A DNA stretch of 5,712 nucleotides from Pseudomonadota bacterium (GTDB taxonomy: Bacteria > Pseudomonadota > Alphaproteobacteria > Rhizobiales > Hyphomicrobiaceae), in the NCBI GenBank assembly GCA_021816505.1, contig JAKAXS010000201.1, positions 1-5,712 on the forward strand, in the 5' to 3' direction. Position numbers and translations under genes: made by a program. The notes under the pieces were generated by a model that saw only the letters and a program-made list of their open reading frames with translations, was not told where the DNA came from and ran no database searches. Within the stretch, counting starts at the first letter, position 1; every line of letters starts with the position of its first letter. This document shows, piece after piece, positions 1 through 5,712 of the stretch.

Positions 1-2
1 AG

Positions 3-764
3 GCGGCGCTGCAGGTTCGCGCGTATCTGATGAAGTCCATCATCGAGCCGAAGATGCGCGATCTGCCCGACGAAGATAAGGCGGAGATGCTGAAGCTGAA
101 CCGCGACACCTCCCTGCAGCTGGCGACGACGAACCCGAACGTCTGCATCGCGCAGGCTCTCGGCCGGCCGGCCGGCGATCTCAAGCCTTACCTCACGCCG
201 GAGCTGAGCGAGCGCGAGACGCGCATGATGCTGCGGATGCTGGACACGACACCGCAGCACATGGATCTGTTGCCGGCATCGGACCTGCAGGCGCTGAACG
301 CCAAAGTGGGCCGGGCCCTTTACGACAAGCATGGCGAAGAGGTCGGGCTGCTCGATCTGGAGAATGTCGCCGCCGGCAAGGAAGAGGCGGCCTGCCGCAT
401 GTTCGCGGCTTACCTCGACGAAGTGCTGACGCTGCCGCAGGCCGAGAGCACCGCGCTCATTCGCGCGATGATGACGGATTCAAGCCGATTGTCGGAGCAA
501 CAGCCCGCCGAGGCACAACCGGCTCAAGCTCCTGCCGTCGAACCACCGCTTAGCGTGCCCGCCCCTGCTCCGAAAGCAGCCACCGGCACTCCGGCTTCCG
601 AAGCGCCGGCCGCTGGCGCCGAGCCCAGCGCAGAATTCCCGTCGGGACAGTCGACGCTCGACACGCTCGGCACCGAAGGCGGTTCACCGGCCGGCGACGC
701 GGCGGATACCGCTCCTGCTGATCCGGATGCGGGACCGCCCGTCGATTTGCAGGCGCAGCAATAA
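3..764 (+). CDS. Hypothetical protein, 5' partial, with Pro/Ala-rich C-terminal tail
   Basis: I do not recognise the family. The frame is open to the left edge: the codons before the first visible ATG (position 30) read AALQVRAYL with no stop, and there is no Shine-Dalgarno sequence before that ATG, so the gene most likely begins outside the window. About 253 residues are visible. Counting from the ATG at 30, residues 1-155 are rich in Leu, Glu, Lys, Met and Arg in helix-like spacing (for example LSERETRMMLRMLDTTP at 59-75). They hold one Cys at 39 and another at 122, and no membrane segment. From about residue 157 to the end (244) the protein turns into a Pro/Ala/Glu/Gly/Ser-rich stretch that should be disordered. 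The stop TAA lies 13 bp from the stop of the convergent ubiG. No catalytic motif is visible, so no function is proposed. That it is coding is supported by high third-position GC and the long frame; the true start is unknown. Confidence 0.72.
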   Translation, partial: AALQVRAYLMKSIIEPKMRDLPDEDKAEMLKLNRDTSLQLATTNPNVCIAQALGRPAGDLKPYLTPELSERETRMMLRMLDTTPQHMDLLPASDLQALNAKVGRALYDKHGEEVGLLDLENVAAGKEEAACRMFAAYLDEVLTLPQAESTALIRAMMTDSSRLSEQQPAEAQPAQAPAVEPPLSVPAPAPKAATGTPASEAPAAGAEPSAEFPSGQSTLDTLGTEGGSPAGDAADTAPADPDAGPPVDLQAQQ

Positions 765-777
765 ACCCGGGTCTAGC

Positions 778-1527
778 TCAGGCAGGCTTGGCCGACGCGG
801 CCAGATAGTTCACGTCGGTATCGCTCGTCAGGCTCCACGCGTCACGCAGCGGCGCATAGGCCATGCCTCCGAAGCGCGGCGGCGACATTCCGGCATCGGC
901 GAGAAACCGCGCCAGTTCGTCCGGCGTGACGAAGCGATCCCACTGATGCGTGCCGCGCGGGAGCCAGCCCAGCACATACTCCGCCGCAACGATCGCCAGC
1001 GCGTATGATTTCAGCGTGCGGTTGATGGTCGAAAGGATCATCATGCCGCCTGGGCGCACGAGACCAGCGCAGGTCTTCAGGAACGCGCCGACATCGGGCA
1101 CGTGTTCGACCACCTCCAGGCAGACGACCGCGTCGAACGTTTCACCTGCGGCCAGCAAGGCTTCGGCCGTGGTTGCGCGATAGTCGATGGCGAGACCCTG
1201 CGGCTCGGCGTGGGACCGGGCGATGGCGATGTTCTCCGCGCCGGGATCGATCCCGGTGACGGTGCCGCCGAGACGTGTCAGGGGTTCGCTGATGAGACCG
1301 CCGCCGCAGCCGATGTCCAGCAGGCGCAGGCCGGCGAGGGGCTTGAGACCCGGCTTCAGGCTGAAATGCCGGATGAGTTCGTCGCGGACGAACTCCAGAC
1401 GCGCCGGTCCGATCTGGTGAAGCGGGCGGAACTTGCCGCGCTCGTCCCACCATTCGGCGGCGATGGCGCGAAAGCGAGCGACCTCGGCGTCGTCGATGTT
1501 GGAGCGGGTATCTGGGCTGGCTGTCAC
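778..1527 (-). CDS. ubiG: Ubiquinone biosynthesis O-methyltransferase UbiG
   Basis: UbiG is an S-adenosylmethionine-dependent class I methyltransferase that carries out both O-methylations of ubiquinone synthesis (polyprenyl catechol and demethylubiquinol), acting at the inner face of the membrane. Counting from the chosen start, the 249-residue protein shows the family N-terminus IDDAEVARF (11-19), then EWWDERGKFRPLHQI (25-39), the SAM-binding motif LLDIGCGGGLISEPL (69-83), the acidic ribose-binding residue in TGIDP (D94), LEVVEHV (137-143), and the segment INRTLKSYALAIVAAEYVLGW (168-188), which corresponds to the lipid-interacting region of UbiG. The ending with DVNYLAASAKPA is also typical. 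The frame stays open to an ATG at 1734, but the extra 69 residues do not look like UbiG and would cover the control region. The GTG at 1527 gives the usual family length (about 245-255). No strong Shine-Dalgarno precedes it, so the start is likely but not certain. The gene is divergent from lysC and convergent with the upstream hypothetical gene. Confidence 0.93.
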   Translation of the reverse strand: MTASPDTRSNIDDAEVARFRAIAAEWWDERGKFRPLHQIGPARLEFVRDELIRHFSLKPGLKPLAGLRLLDIGCGGGLISEPLTRLGGTVTGIDPGAENIAIARSHAEPQGLAIDYRATTAEALLAAGETFDAVVCLEVVEHVPDVGAFLKTCAGLVRPGGMMILSTINRTLKSYALAIVAAEYVLGWLPRGTHQWDRFVTPDELARFLADAGMSPPRFGGMAYAPLRDAWSLTSDTDVNYLAASAKPA

Positions 1528-1560
1528 GAAATGGGCCTGAGCGTTGAACTTGATGCTGCC

Positions 1561-1566
1561 GTTATA
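1561..1566 (-). promoter_or_regulatory. Possible -10 element for ubiG
   Basis: Read on the minus strand this is TATAAC, five of six matches to the sigma-70 -10 consensus, 33 bp upstream of the proposed GTG start of ubiG. It would give a leader of roughly 25-30 nt. No good -35 hexamer sits 16-19 bp further upstream, so this is a weak call based on position and one hexamer. Confidence 0.25.
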
Positions 1567-1593
1567 GGAACTTCCGCGTCCGAAATAGAAACA

Positions 1594-1627
1594 AAGTTGG
1601 CGACAAATGTTGCGATTTTCGCAACTT
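1594..1627. repeat. Overlapping inverted repeats in the ubiG-lysC divergent region
   Basis: Positions 1609-1625 read GTTGCGATTTTCGCAAC, a perfect inverted repeat with 7 bp arms and a 3 bp centre. The right arm is also part of a second, imperfect pairing: AAGTTGGCGA (1594-1603) against TCGCAACTT (1619-1627), with one bulged base. The two pairings cannot form together. The palindrome covers the candidate lysC -35 hexamer, a position that suits an operator for a dimeric regulator. It is not an FNR/FixK box (TTGAT-N4-ATCAA), and I cannot name a regulator. Confidence 0.5.
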
Positions 1628-1638
1628 GCCGGTATGAG
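1610..1638 (+). promoter_or_regulatory. Candidate sigma-70-type promoter for lysC
   Basis: TTGCGA at 1610-1615 and TATGAG at 1633-1638 are separated by exactly 17 bp, each matching four of six consensus bases. Transcription would begin near 1645, leaving a leader of about 115 nt before lysC. The block lies at the edge of the only locally AT-rich stretch between the two divergent genes. The prediction is from sequence pattern alone; GC-rich alphaproteobacterial promoters often deviate from this consensus. Confidence 0.35.
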
Positions 1639-1644
1639 GTGCGC

Positions 1645-1657
1645 GCCGTCTGACGGC
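1645..1657. repeat. 13 bp perfect inverted repeat near predicted lysC transcription start
   Basis: GCCGTCTGACGGC has 6 bp arms around a single central T and begins about where transcription from the candidate lysC promoter would start. The one-base centre makes a DNA-level binding site more plausible than an RNA hairpin. Arms of this length can arise by chance in GC-rich DNA, so the functional reading is weak. Confidence 0.3.
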
Positions 1658-1750
1658 AATCCTGACCCATGCTGTTTGGTTTTGCGCCGGCTCTCCAGGC
1701 CTCTGCGCACGCGGGCGGCAGGCACGGACCGCATCTTGACTACCCGGGCG

Positions 1751-1757
1751 AGAGAGG
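1751..1757 (+). promoter_or_regulatory. Ribosome binding site of lysC
   Basis: AGAGAGG lies just before the ATG at 1761 and is the only purine-rich Shine-Dalgarno-like run nearby. It supports the ATG at 1761 over the in-frame ATG at 1776 (codon 6). The gap of 3 nt is shorter than ideal, but pairing with only the AGAG part restores normal spacing. Confidence 0.55.
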
Positions 1758-1760
1758 CTC

Positions 1761-3023
1761 ATGGCCGTTGTCGTTATGAAATTCGGCGGCACGTCGGTTG
1801 CCGACGTGGACCGCATCCGCAACGTGGCGCGTCACGTCAAGCGTGAGGTCGACGCCGGCAATCAGGTGGCCGTCGTCGTGTCCGCCATGGCCGGCACGAC
1901 GAACCAGCTCGTCTCCTGGGTGCGCGAAGCCTCCGTGTTGCATGACGCACGCGAATATGACGCCGTCGTCGCCACCGGAGAACAGGTCACCGCCGGTCTG
2001 CTCGCCATCGTGCTGCAGTCGATGGGCCTGCAGGCGCGCTCCTGGCAAGGCTGGCAAATACCGATCCACACCAGCGCGGCCCACGGCTCCGCGCGCATCT
2101 CCGGCATCGAGGGCGGCGCACTGCGCGAGCGTCTCGCGCAAGGCGAGGTCGCCGTCGTGACAGGCTTCCAGGGGTTGGAGCCCGACCGCAATCGCGTCGC
2201 CACGCTCGGACGCGGCGGCTCGGACACCAGCGCGGTCGCGATCGCCGTGGCCATCAAGGCCGACGTCTGCGACATCTACACCGACGTCGACGGCGTCTAT
2301 ACGACCGACCCGCGCATCGTCTCCAAGGCGCAGCGGCTGCCCAAGATCTCCTATGAAGAGATGCTGGAGATGGCCTCGTCCGGCTCGAAGGTGCTGCAGA
2401 CCCGCTCGGTCGAACTGGCGATGACGAATCACGTGCGGCTGCGCGTGCTGTCGAGCTTCGTGGCGCCGGACAAGATGCGCGCCGTCAGCCTCGACAACCT
2501 GGAAGACATCGGCACCATCGTTTGCGACGAGGATGAGATCATGGAAACGCACATCGTCAGCGGCATCGCCTACGCGAAGGACGAGGCCAAGATCACCATG
2601 CTCAAGGTCGAAGACAAACCGGGCATTGCCGCGCGCATCTTCGGGCCGCTGGCCGACGCGTCGATCAACGTCGACATGATCGTGCAGAATGTGGCCGCCG
2701 ACGGCCGGCATACGGACATGACGTTTACGGTTCAGGCCAACGTGCTGCCGCGGGCGCTGGAGGTGCTGAAGGCTGCGAAATCGGATATCGGCAACTTCGA
2801 CATCTCGGCGTCGGCCGACATCGCCAAGATCTCCGTGATCGGCATCGGCATGCGCAGCCACGCGGGCGTTGCCGCAAAAATGTTCAAGGCGCTTTCCGAC
2901 AAAGGCATCAACATTATTGCGATCTCGACGTCCGAGATCAAAATCAGCGTGCTCATCGACGCGGCCTACGCGGAGCTTGCGGTGCGCACACTTCATTCAC
3001 TGTACGGCCTCGACGCGGACTGA
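1761..3023 (+). CDS. lysC: Aspartate kinase (aspartokinase) LysC
   Basis: Aspartokinase phosphorylates L-aspartate with ATP, the first step toward lysine, diaminopimelate, threonine, methionine and isoleucine, in the cytoplasm. The 420-residue length matches monofunctional enzymes of the Corynebacterium/Bacillus LysC II type. The catalytic domain shows KFGGTSVAD (7-15), VVVSAMAGTTN (38-48), TGEQVTAGLLA (72-82), the nucleotide-binding GRGGSDTSAVA (150-160), YTDVDGVYTTDPR (173-185) and KISYEEMLEMASSGSKVLQ (195-213). Two ACT regulatory repeats follow. The first is at about 277-350 with KPGIAARIFGPLADASINVDM (286-306) and QNV at 309-311. The second is at about 355-420 with HAGVAAKMFKALSDKGINI (367-385). 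This architecture normally means feedback inhibition by lysine and/or threonine; the inhibitor here cannot be read from sequence. No hydrophobic signal or homoserine dehydrogenase fusion is present. It is divergent from ubiG and 112 bp upstream of ptsP on the same strand. An internal start could give a separate small subunit (see the site at 2529). Confidence 0.97.
   Translation: MAVVVMKFGGTSVADVDRIRNVARHVKREVDAGNQVAVVVSAMAGTTNQLVSWVREASVLHDAREYDAVVATGEQVTAGLLAIVLQSMGLQARSWQGWQIPIHTSAAHGSARISGIEGGALRERLAQGEVAVVTGFQGLEPDRNRVATLGRGGSDTSAVAIAVAIKADVCDIYTDVDGVYTTDPRIVSKAQRLPKISYEEMLEMASSGSKVLQTRSVELAMTNHVRLRVLSSFVAPDKMRAVSLDNLEDIGTIVCDEDEIMETHIVSGIAYAKDEAKITMLKVEDKPGIAARIFGPLADASINVDMIVQNVAADGRHTDMTFTVQANVLPRALEVLKAAKSDIGNFDISASADIAKISVIGIGMRSHAGVAAKMFKALSDKGINIIAISTSEIKISVLIDAAYAELAVRTLHSLYGLDAD
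2529..2543 (+). promoter_or_regulatory. Candidate internal translation start for a LysC beta subunit
   Basis: GAGGA at 2529-2533 lies 7 nt before the in-frame ATG at 2541-2543, codon 261 of lysC. This is a better-spaced Shine-Dalgarno than that of the full-length start. Translation from here would give residues 261-420, a 160-residue protein containing just the two ACT repeats. Corynebacterium glutamicum and Bacillus subtilis are known to make such in-frame beta subunits, the former beginning near codon 250 of a 421-residue alpha chain. The GAGGA also encodes ordinary acidic residues (DEDE), so coincidence is possible. Confidence 0.4.
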
Positions 3024-3100
3024 TCGCGGCCTTAAGAGTTCATTTATGGGGTCGACGCGTTGCTAAGATTGCGCGCCGGCACGGAAATTCATGGTTCGGC

Positions 3101-3116
3101 CTGCCGTGTGCGGCAG
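3101..3116 (+). repeat. Short stem-loop upstream of ptsP
   Basis: CTGCCG (3101-3106) and CGGCAG (3111-3116) form a 6 bp G/C-rich stem with a TGTG loop, ending 19 bp before the ptsP ATG. No T-run follows, so it is not a standard intrinsic terminator of lysC. If transcribed it would sit in the ptsP leader close to the ribosome site. The rest of the 112 bp gap shows no convincing promoter; TAAGAT at 3064-3069 resembles a -10 but has no partner -35. Confidence 0.3.
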
Positions 3117-3135
3117 TTCGATGTGGCGGTAGGTT

Positions 3136-5424
3136 ATGCCTTCGGAGCGTGGTGACGAGCCGCGAGTGATCGCCTCTCAGCCGGCGTTGCGTGTCATCAT
3201 GCGGCGCCTGCGCGAGATCATGGCCGAGCCCGGCGACGGACAGTCGCGGCTCGACAAGATCGTGCACCTTGTCGCCGGCGTGATGGTGACGGACGTCTGC
3301 TCCATCTATCTGAAGCGGCAGGACGGCTCGCTGGAGCTGTTCGCGACCGAGGGCCTGAACGCAACCGCCGTGCATCAGACGCGCATGAAACGCGGCGAAG
3401 GCCTCGTCGGGCGCGTGTCGGAACTGAACATCACGATCAACGAGTCCGACGCGCCGAAGCATCCGTCGTTCTCGTACCGGCCGGAGACGGGCGAAGAACT
3501 CTATCACTCGCTGCTGGCGGTGCCGATCCGGCGCTCGGGCGACGTGCTCGGCGTGCTCGTCGTGCAGAACCGCACGATGAAGGAGTACTCCGACGAGGAC
3601 GTCGAGGTTCTGCAAGCGACCGCGATGGTCGTGGCCGAGAACCTCATCTCGGGCGCGGTGGCGGGGTCGGAACCCGAGTTCGAGATTTCCAAATCGATTT
3701 CCGCGGTCATCAAGGGCCATGCGATCTCAGACGGGATCGCGCTCGGTCACGTGGTGCTGCACGAGCCGCGCATCGTCGTGAAGAAGCTGATGGCGGACGA
3801 TCCCGTCGCCGAGATGGGGCGGCTGGAAGCCGGCATGCTGGAGCTGCGCGCCTCGCTGGACGAGTTGCTCGCGCACGAGACTTTGGCCAACGACGGCGAG
3901 CACCGCGACGTGCTGGAAGCCTATCGCATGTTCGCGCACGATCGCGGCTGGGAACGGCGGCTGCGTGAAGCGGTGCAGAGCGGCCTGACGGCGGATGCCG
4001 CGGTTGAGCGGGTGCAGAACTCGACGCGCACGCGCATGCTGCGAACGGGCGATGCATTCTGGCAAGAACGCCAGCGCGATCTCGACGATCTGTCCGACCG
4101 GCTGCTGCGCATCCTTTCGGGACGCAAATCGACGGACAATCACGACGAGTTGCCGCCGGACACGATCCTGTTCGCGCGCAACATGGGGCCGGCGGAACTG
4201 CTCGACTACGATCAGTCGAAGCTGCGCGGGCTCGTGGTGGAAGACGGCAGCGGGCAGAGCCACGTGGCAATCGTGGCCAAGGCGCTCGGCATCGCGGCGG
4301 TGGGCGGCGCAATCGGCGCGATCGAGCGCGTCAGCGCGGGCGACGCGGCAATCGTAGACGGCGTGTCGGGCCAGGTGCATCTGCGGCCGTCGCAGGACGT
4401 GATCGCCGCCTACACGGACAAGGTGCGCTTCCGGGCGCGGCGTCAGCGTCAGTACGAAGCGCTCCGCGACGTGCCCGCCGTGACCAAGGACGGCAAGCGC
4501 ATCTCGCTCAACATCAATGCGGGCCTGCTGGTGGACATGCCGCACCTGCAGGAATCCGGCGCGGACGGCGTGGGTCTGTTCCGCACCGAGCTGCATTTCA
4601 TGCTGTCGCATACGCTTCCCAGGCTGAAGCGCCAGATCGAGGCCTACTCCGCGGTGCTGAAGCAGGCCGACGGCAAGCCCGTGGTATTCCGCGCGCTCGA
4701 CATCGGCGGCGACAAGGAGCTGCCGTATCTTCGGCATCCGAAGGAAGAGAACCCGGCAATCGGCTGGCGCGCGATCCGCATGTCGCTCGACAGGCCGGCG
4801 CTGTTCCGCAGCCAGGTGCGCGCGTTTCTTCACGCGGCCGCCGGCCAGGAACTGCATCTGATGGTGCCGATGGTCTCGGCCGCCGGAGAGATGGACCAGA
4901 TCCGCGCACTCGTGAATAAAGAGCGCACGCGCATGCGCAAGTTCGGCCACCAGGGGCCGAAGAAGCTGAAGCTCGGTGCGATGCTGGAAGTGCCCAGCGT
5001 GCTGTTCGAGCTCGATCAGCTGTTGCAGAAGGTGGACTTCATCTCCGTCGGCTCCAACGATCTGCTGCAGTTCCTGTTCGCCGCGGACCGGGGCAATTCG
5101 TATGTCGCCAACCGTTACGACAGCCTCTCGGTCGCGCCCTTGCGCGCGCTGAAGTCGCTCGTCAAGGCGTGCAAGAGGCATGACGTGCCGGTGACCGTCT
5201 GCGGCGAGATGGCGGGACGGCCGATCGAGGCGATGGTTCTGATCGGGCTTGGCTTCCGCTCGATCTCGATGCCGCCGGCGTCGATCGGGCCGGTGAAGTC
5301 GATGATCCTCAACCTCGACAGCCGCAGCATCACGGCTCTGCTGAACGAGCTGATGCGCGACAGCACCGGCAGCATCCGCTCGAAGATCCTGCGCTTCGCG
5401 AAGGCCGAGGGCATCGAGGTCTGA
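3136..5424 (+). CDS. ptsP: Phosphoenolpyruvate-protein phosphotransferase PtsP (enzyme I-Ntr) with GAF domain
   Basis: EI-Ntr takes phosphate from phosphoenolpyruvate and passes it to NPr (PtsO) and then EIIA-Ntr (PtsN), a regulatory rather than sugar-transporting cytoplasmic relay. At 762 residues it has the usual length. Residues about 35-172 form the GAF sensor domain (KIVHLVAGVMVTDVCSIYL at 41-59, EGLVGRV 88-94, YHSLLAVPI 123-131, GVLVVQNR 139-146). The enzyme I N-terminal part begins near 193 (KGHAISDGIALG), followed by a helical HPr/NPr-binding region about 222-330. The phosphohistidine is H376 in GQSHVAIVAKALGI (373-386). The PEP-binding barrel has DGVGLFRTELHFM (477-489), FRALDIGGDKELPYL (518-532), NPAIGWRAIRMSL (539-551), MVPMVSA (576-582), GAMLEVPS (614-621), SVGSNDLLQFLFAADRGN (637-654) and catalytic C689 in VCGEMAG (688-694). 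An in-frame TAG at 3130-3132 stops any extension, so the ATG at 3136 is the most upstream start; its ribosome site is weak (GGCGGTAGG, 3125-3133). In related bacteria the GAF domain links the relay to glutamine and 2-oxoglutarate. Confidence 0.96.
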   Translation: MPSERGDEPRVIASQPALRVIMRRLREIMAEPGDGQSRLDKIVHLVAGVMVTDVCSIYLKRQDGSLELFATEGLNATAVHQTRMKRGEGLVGRVSELNITINESDAPKHPSFSYRPETGEELYHSLLAVPIRRSGDVLGVLVVQNRTMKEYSDEDVEVLQATAMVVAENLISGAVAGSEPEFEISKSISAVIKGHAISDGIALGHVVLHEPRIVVKKLMADDPVAEMGRLEAGMLELRASLDELLAHETLANDGEHRDVLEAYRMFAHDRGWERRLREAVQSGLTADAAVERVQNSTRTRMLRTGDAFWQERQRDLDDLSDRLLRILSGRKSTDNHDELPPDTILFARNMGPAELLDYDQSKLRGLVVEDGSGQSHVAIVAKALGIAAVGGAIGAIERVSAGDAAIVDGVSGQVHLRPSQDVIAAYTDKVRFRARRQRQYEALRDVPAVTKDGKRISLNINAGLLVDMPHLQESGADGVGLFRTELHFMLSHTLPRLKRQIEAYSAVLKQADGKPVVFRALDIGGDKELPYLRHPKEENPAIGWRAIRMSLDRPALFRSQVRAFLHAAAGQELHLMVPMVSAAGEMDQIRALVNKERTRMRKFGHQGPKKLKLGAMLEVPSVLFELDQLLQKVDFISVGSNDLLQFLFAADRGNSYVANRYDSLSVAPLRALKSLVKACKRHDVPVTVCGEMAGRPIEAMVLIGLGFRSISMPPASIGPVKSMILNLDSRSITALLNELMRDSTGSIRSKILRFAKAEGIEV

Positions 5425-5489
5425 CGGTCACAATTGCACCGTGGGTCACGGCCACGATGACGGCCTCTCGTTCACGATAGGACGCCCCG
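5425..5489. other. ptsP-GST intergenic gap with small stem-loop and GGTCAC direct repeat
   Basis: This 65 bp gap holds CCGTG-GGT-CACGG at 5439-5451, a 5 bp stem with a 3-base loop, but no T-run follows, so it is a poor intrinsic terminator. GGTCAC occurs twice, at 5426-5431 and 5445-5450. No promoter pair stands out, leaving it open whether the downstream gene has its own promoter or is read through from ptsP. Confidence 0.25.
5479..5482 (+). promoter_or_regulatory. Ribosome binding site of the GST gene
   Basis: AGGA with a 7 nt gap to the ATG at 5490 is a normally spaced Shine-Dalgarno. It fixes the start of the downstream gene, whose coding frame opens with a typical thioredoxin-fold strand. 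Confidence 0.6.
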
Positions 5490-5712
5490 ATGACAGTCAC
5501 TCTGTTTCATGCCCCTCGCTCGCGCTCTTTCAATGCTCTCTGGCTGCTGGAAGAGATCGGGAGGCCGTATGCCATCGAAATCGTCGACATCCGGCGCGGC
5601 GATGCGAGCGGCAGCTTGGACCGCGACAATCCGCATCCTCACGGCAAGGTTCCGGCCATCGTTCACGACGGCACGCTGGTGCACGAGCAGACCGCCATCG
5701 CGCAATACCTGG
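5490..5712 (+). CDS. Glutathione S-transferase, N-terminal part (3' truncated by window edge)
   Basis: The frame runs from ATG 5490 to the window end, giving 74 residues that match the N-terminal thioredoxin-like domain of bacterial glutathione S-transferases. Visible are the first strand and helix TVTLFHAPRSRSFNALWLLEE (2-22), with S11 or S13 as candidate thiol-stabilising residues; the second strand PYAIEIVDI (26-34); the substrate loop NPHPHGKVPAIV (47-58) with the expected cis-proline at P55; and the glutathione gamma-glutamyl site HEQTAIAQYL (65-74). Most family members have Glu-Ser here, and this protein has Glu-Gln (E66-Q67). The C-terminal helical domain lies outside the window, so subclass and substrate cannot be assigned. 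Such enzymes usually conjugate glutathione to electrophiles or act in thiol redox reactions in the cytoplasm. It follows ptsP by 65 bp on the same strand. Confidence 0.88.
   Translation, partial: MTVTLFHAPRSRSFNALWLLEEIGRPYAIEIVDIRRGDASGSLDRDNPHPHGKVPAIVHDGTLVHEQTAIAQYL

Noticed and set aside
765..777. ACCCGGGT palindrome between the convergent stops as a bidirectional terminator
   Set aside because: Only 8 bp with no loop and no flanking A/T runs, so it cannot form a useful terminator hairpin.
1528..1734. Extension of UbiG by 69 residues to an ATG at 1734
   Set aside because: The added sequence has no resemblance to UbiG N-termini, makes the protein too long, and would run through the palindromes and promoter-like elements. 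GTG at 1527 gives the expected length.
1645..1760. Lysine riboswitch or other cis-regulatory RNA in the lysC leader
   Set aside because: The leader is only about 115 nt and lacks the conserved multi-helix elements; lysine riboswitches are also not usual in alphaproteobacteria.
1669..1779. 36-codon leader ORF overlapping the start of lysC, considered as an attenuation leader peptide
   Set aside because: No Shine-Dalgarno before its ATG, no run of Lys, Thr, Met or Ile codons, and no terminator/antiterminator pair with a T-run. It is more likely chance.
1740..2996. 418-codon open frame on the minus strand opposite lysC
   Set aside because: It lies antisense to a clearly coding lysC, its translation is rich in Asp, His, Arg and Gly without any motif, and such long antisense frames are expected from strong third-position GC bias.
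3121..3132. Three-codon upstream ORF (ATG TGG CGG TAG) just before ptsP
   Set aside because: No ribosome site precedes it. Its value is mainly that its in-frame TAG prevents an upstream start for ptsP.
3727..5181. 484-codon open frame on the minus strand opposite ptsP
   Set aside because: Same reason: antisense shadow of ptsP with low-complexity His/Arg/Gln/Val composition and no recognisable domain.

Overview
The window looks like ordinary chromosomal DNA from a GC-rich alphaproteobacterium, probably of the Rhizobiales/Hyphomicrobiales. This rests on the protein character of UbiG, LysC and PtsP, the strong G/C preference at third codon positions, and the ubiG / lysC / ptsP neighbourhood, which I recall as common in that order. 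The assignment is by recognition, not by a search.

Layout from left to right. (1) Positions 3-764, plus strand: the 3' part of an unrecognised protein that is open to the left window edge. It has a probably helical, charged body and a Pro/Ala-rich, apparently disordered C-terminal tail. (2) Positions 778-1527, minus strand: ubiG, the O-methyltransferase of ubiquinone synthesis, convergent with the first gene across 13 bp and best started at a GTG. (3) Positions 1528-1760: a 233 bp divergent control region, locally AT-rich, with a candidate lysC promoter, a possible ubiG -10 element and two clear inverted repeats. (4) Positions 1761-3023, plus: lysC, a complete 420-residue aspartokinase with two C-terminal ACT repeats and a well-placed internal ribosome site that could give a separate regulatory subunit. 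(5) Positions 3136-5424, plus: ptsP, a complete GAF-domain enzyme I of the nitrogen phosphotransferase system. (6) From 5490 to the right edge, plus: the N-terminal thioredoxin-like half of a glutathione S-transferase.

Functionally, lysC commits aspartate to the lysine/threonine/methionine/diaminopimelate branch. PtsP starts a phosphorelay (EI-Ntr to NPr to EIIA-Ntr) that reports nitrogen and carbon status. Their same-strand placement fits a nitrogen/amino-acid theme, but the 112 bp between them leaves co-transcription unproven. UbiG is respiratory-quinone housekeeping and the GST is probably detoxification or redox-related.

I found no mobile element, CRISPR array, tRNA/rRNA or convincing novel multi-gene system. 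The points most worth checking are the internal start in lysC, the palindrome over the lysC -35 element, and the altered residues around the PtsP phospho-histidine.
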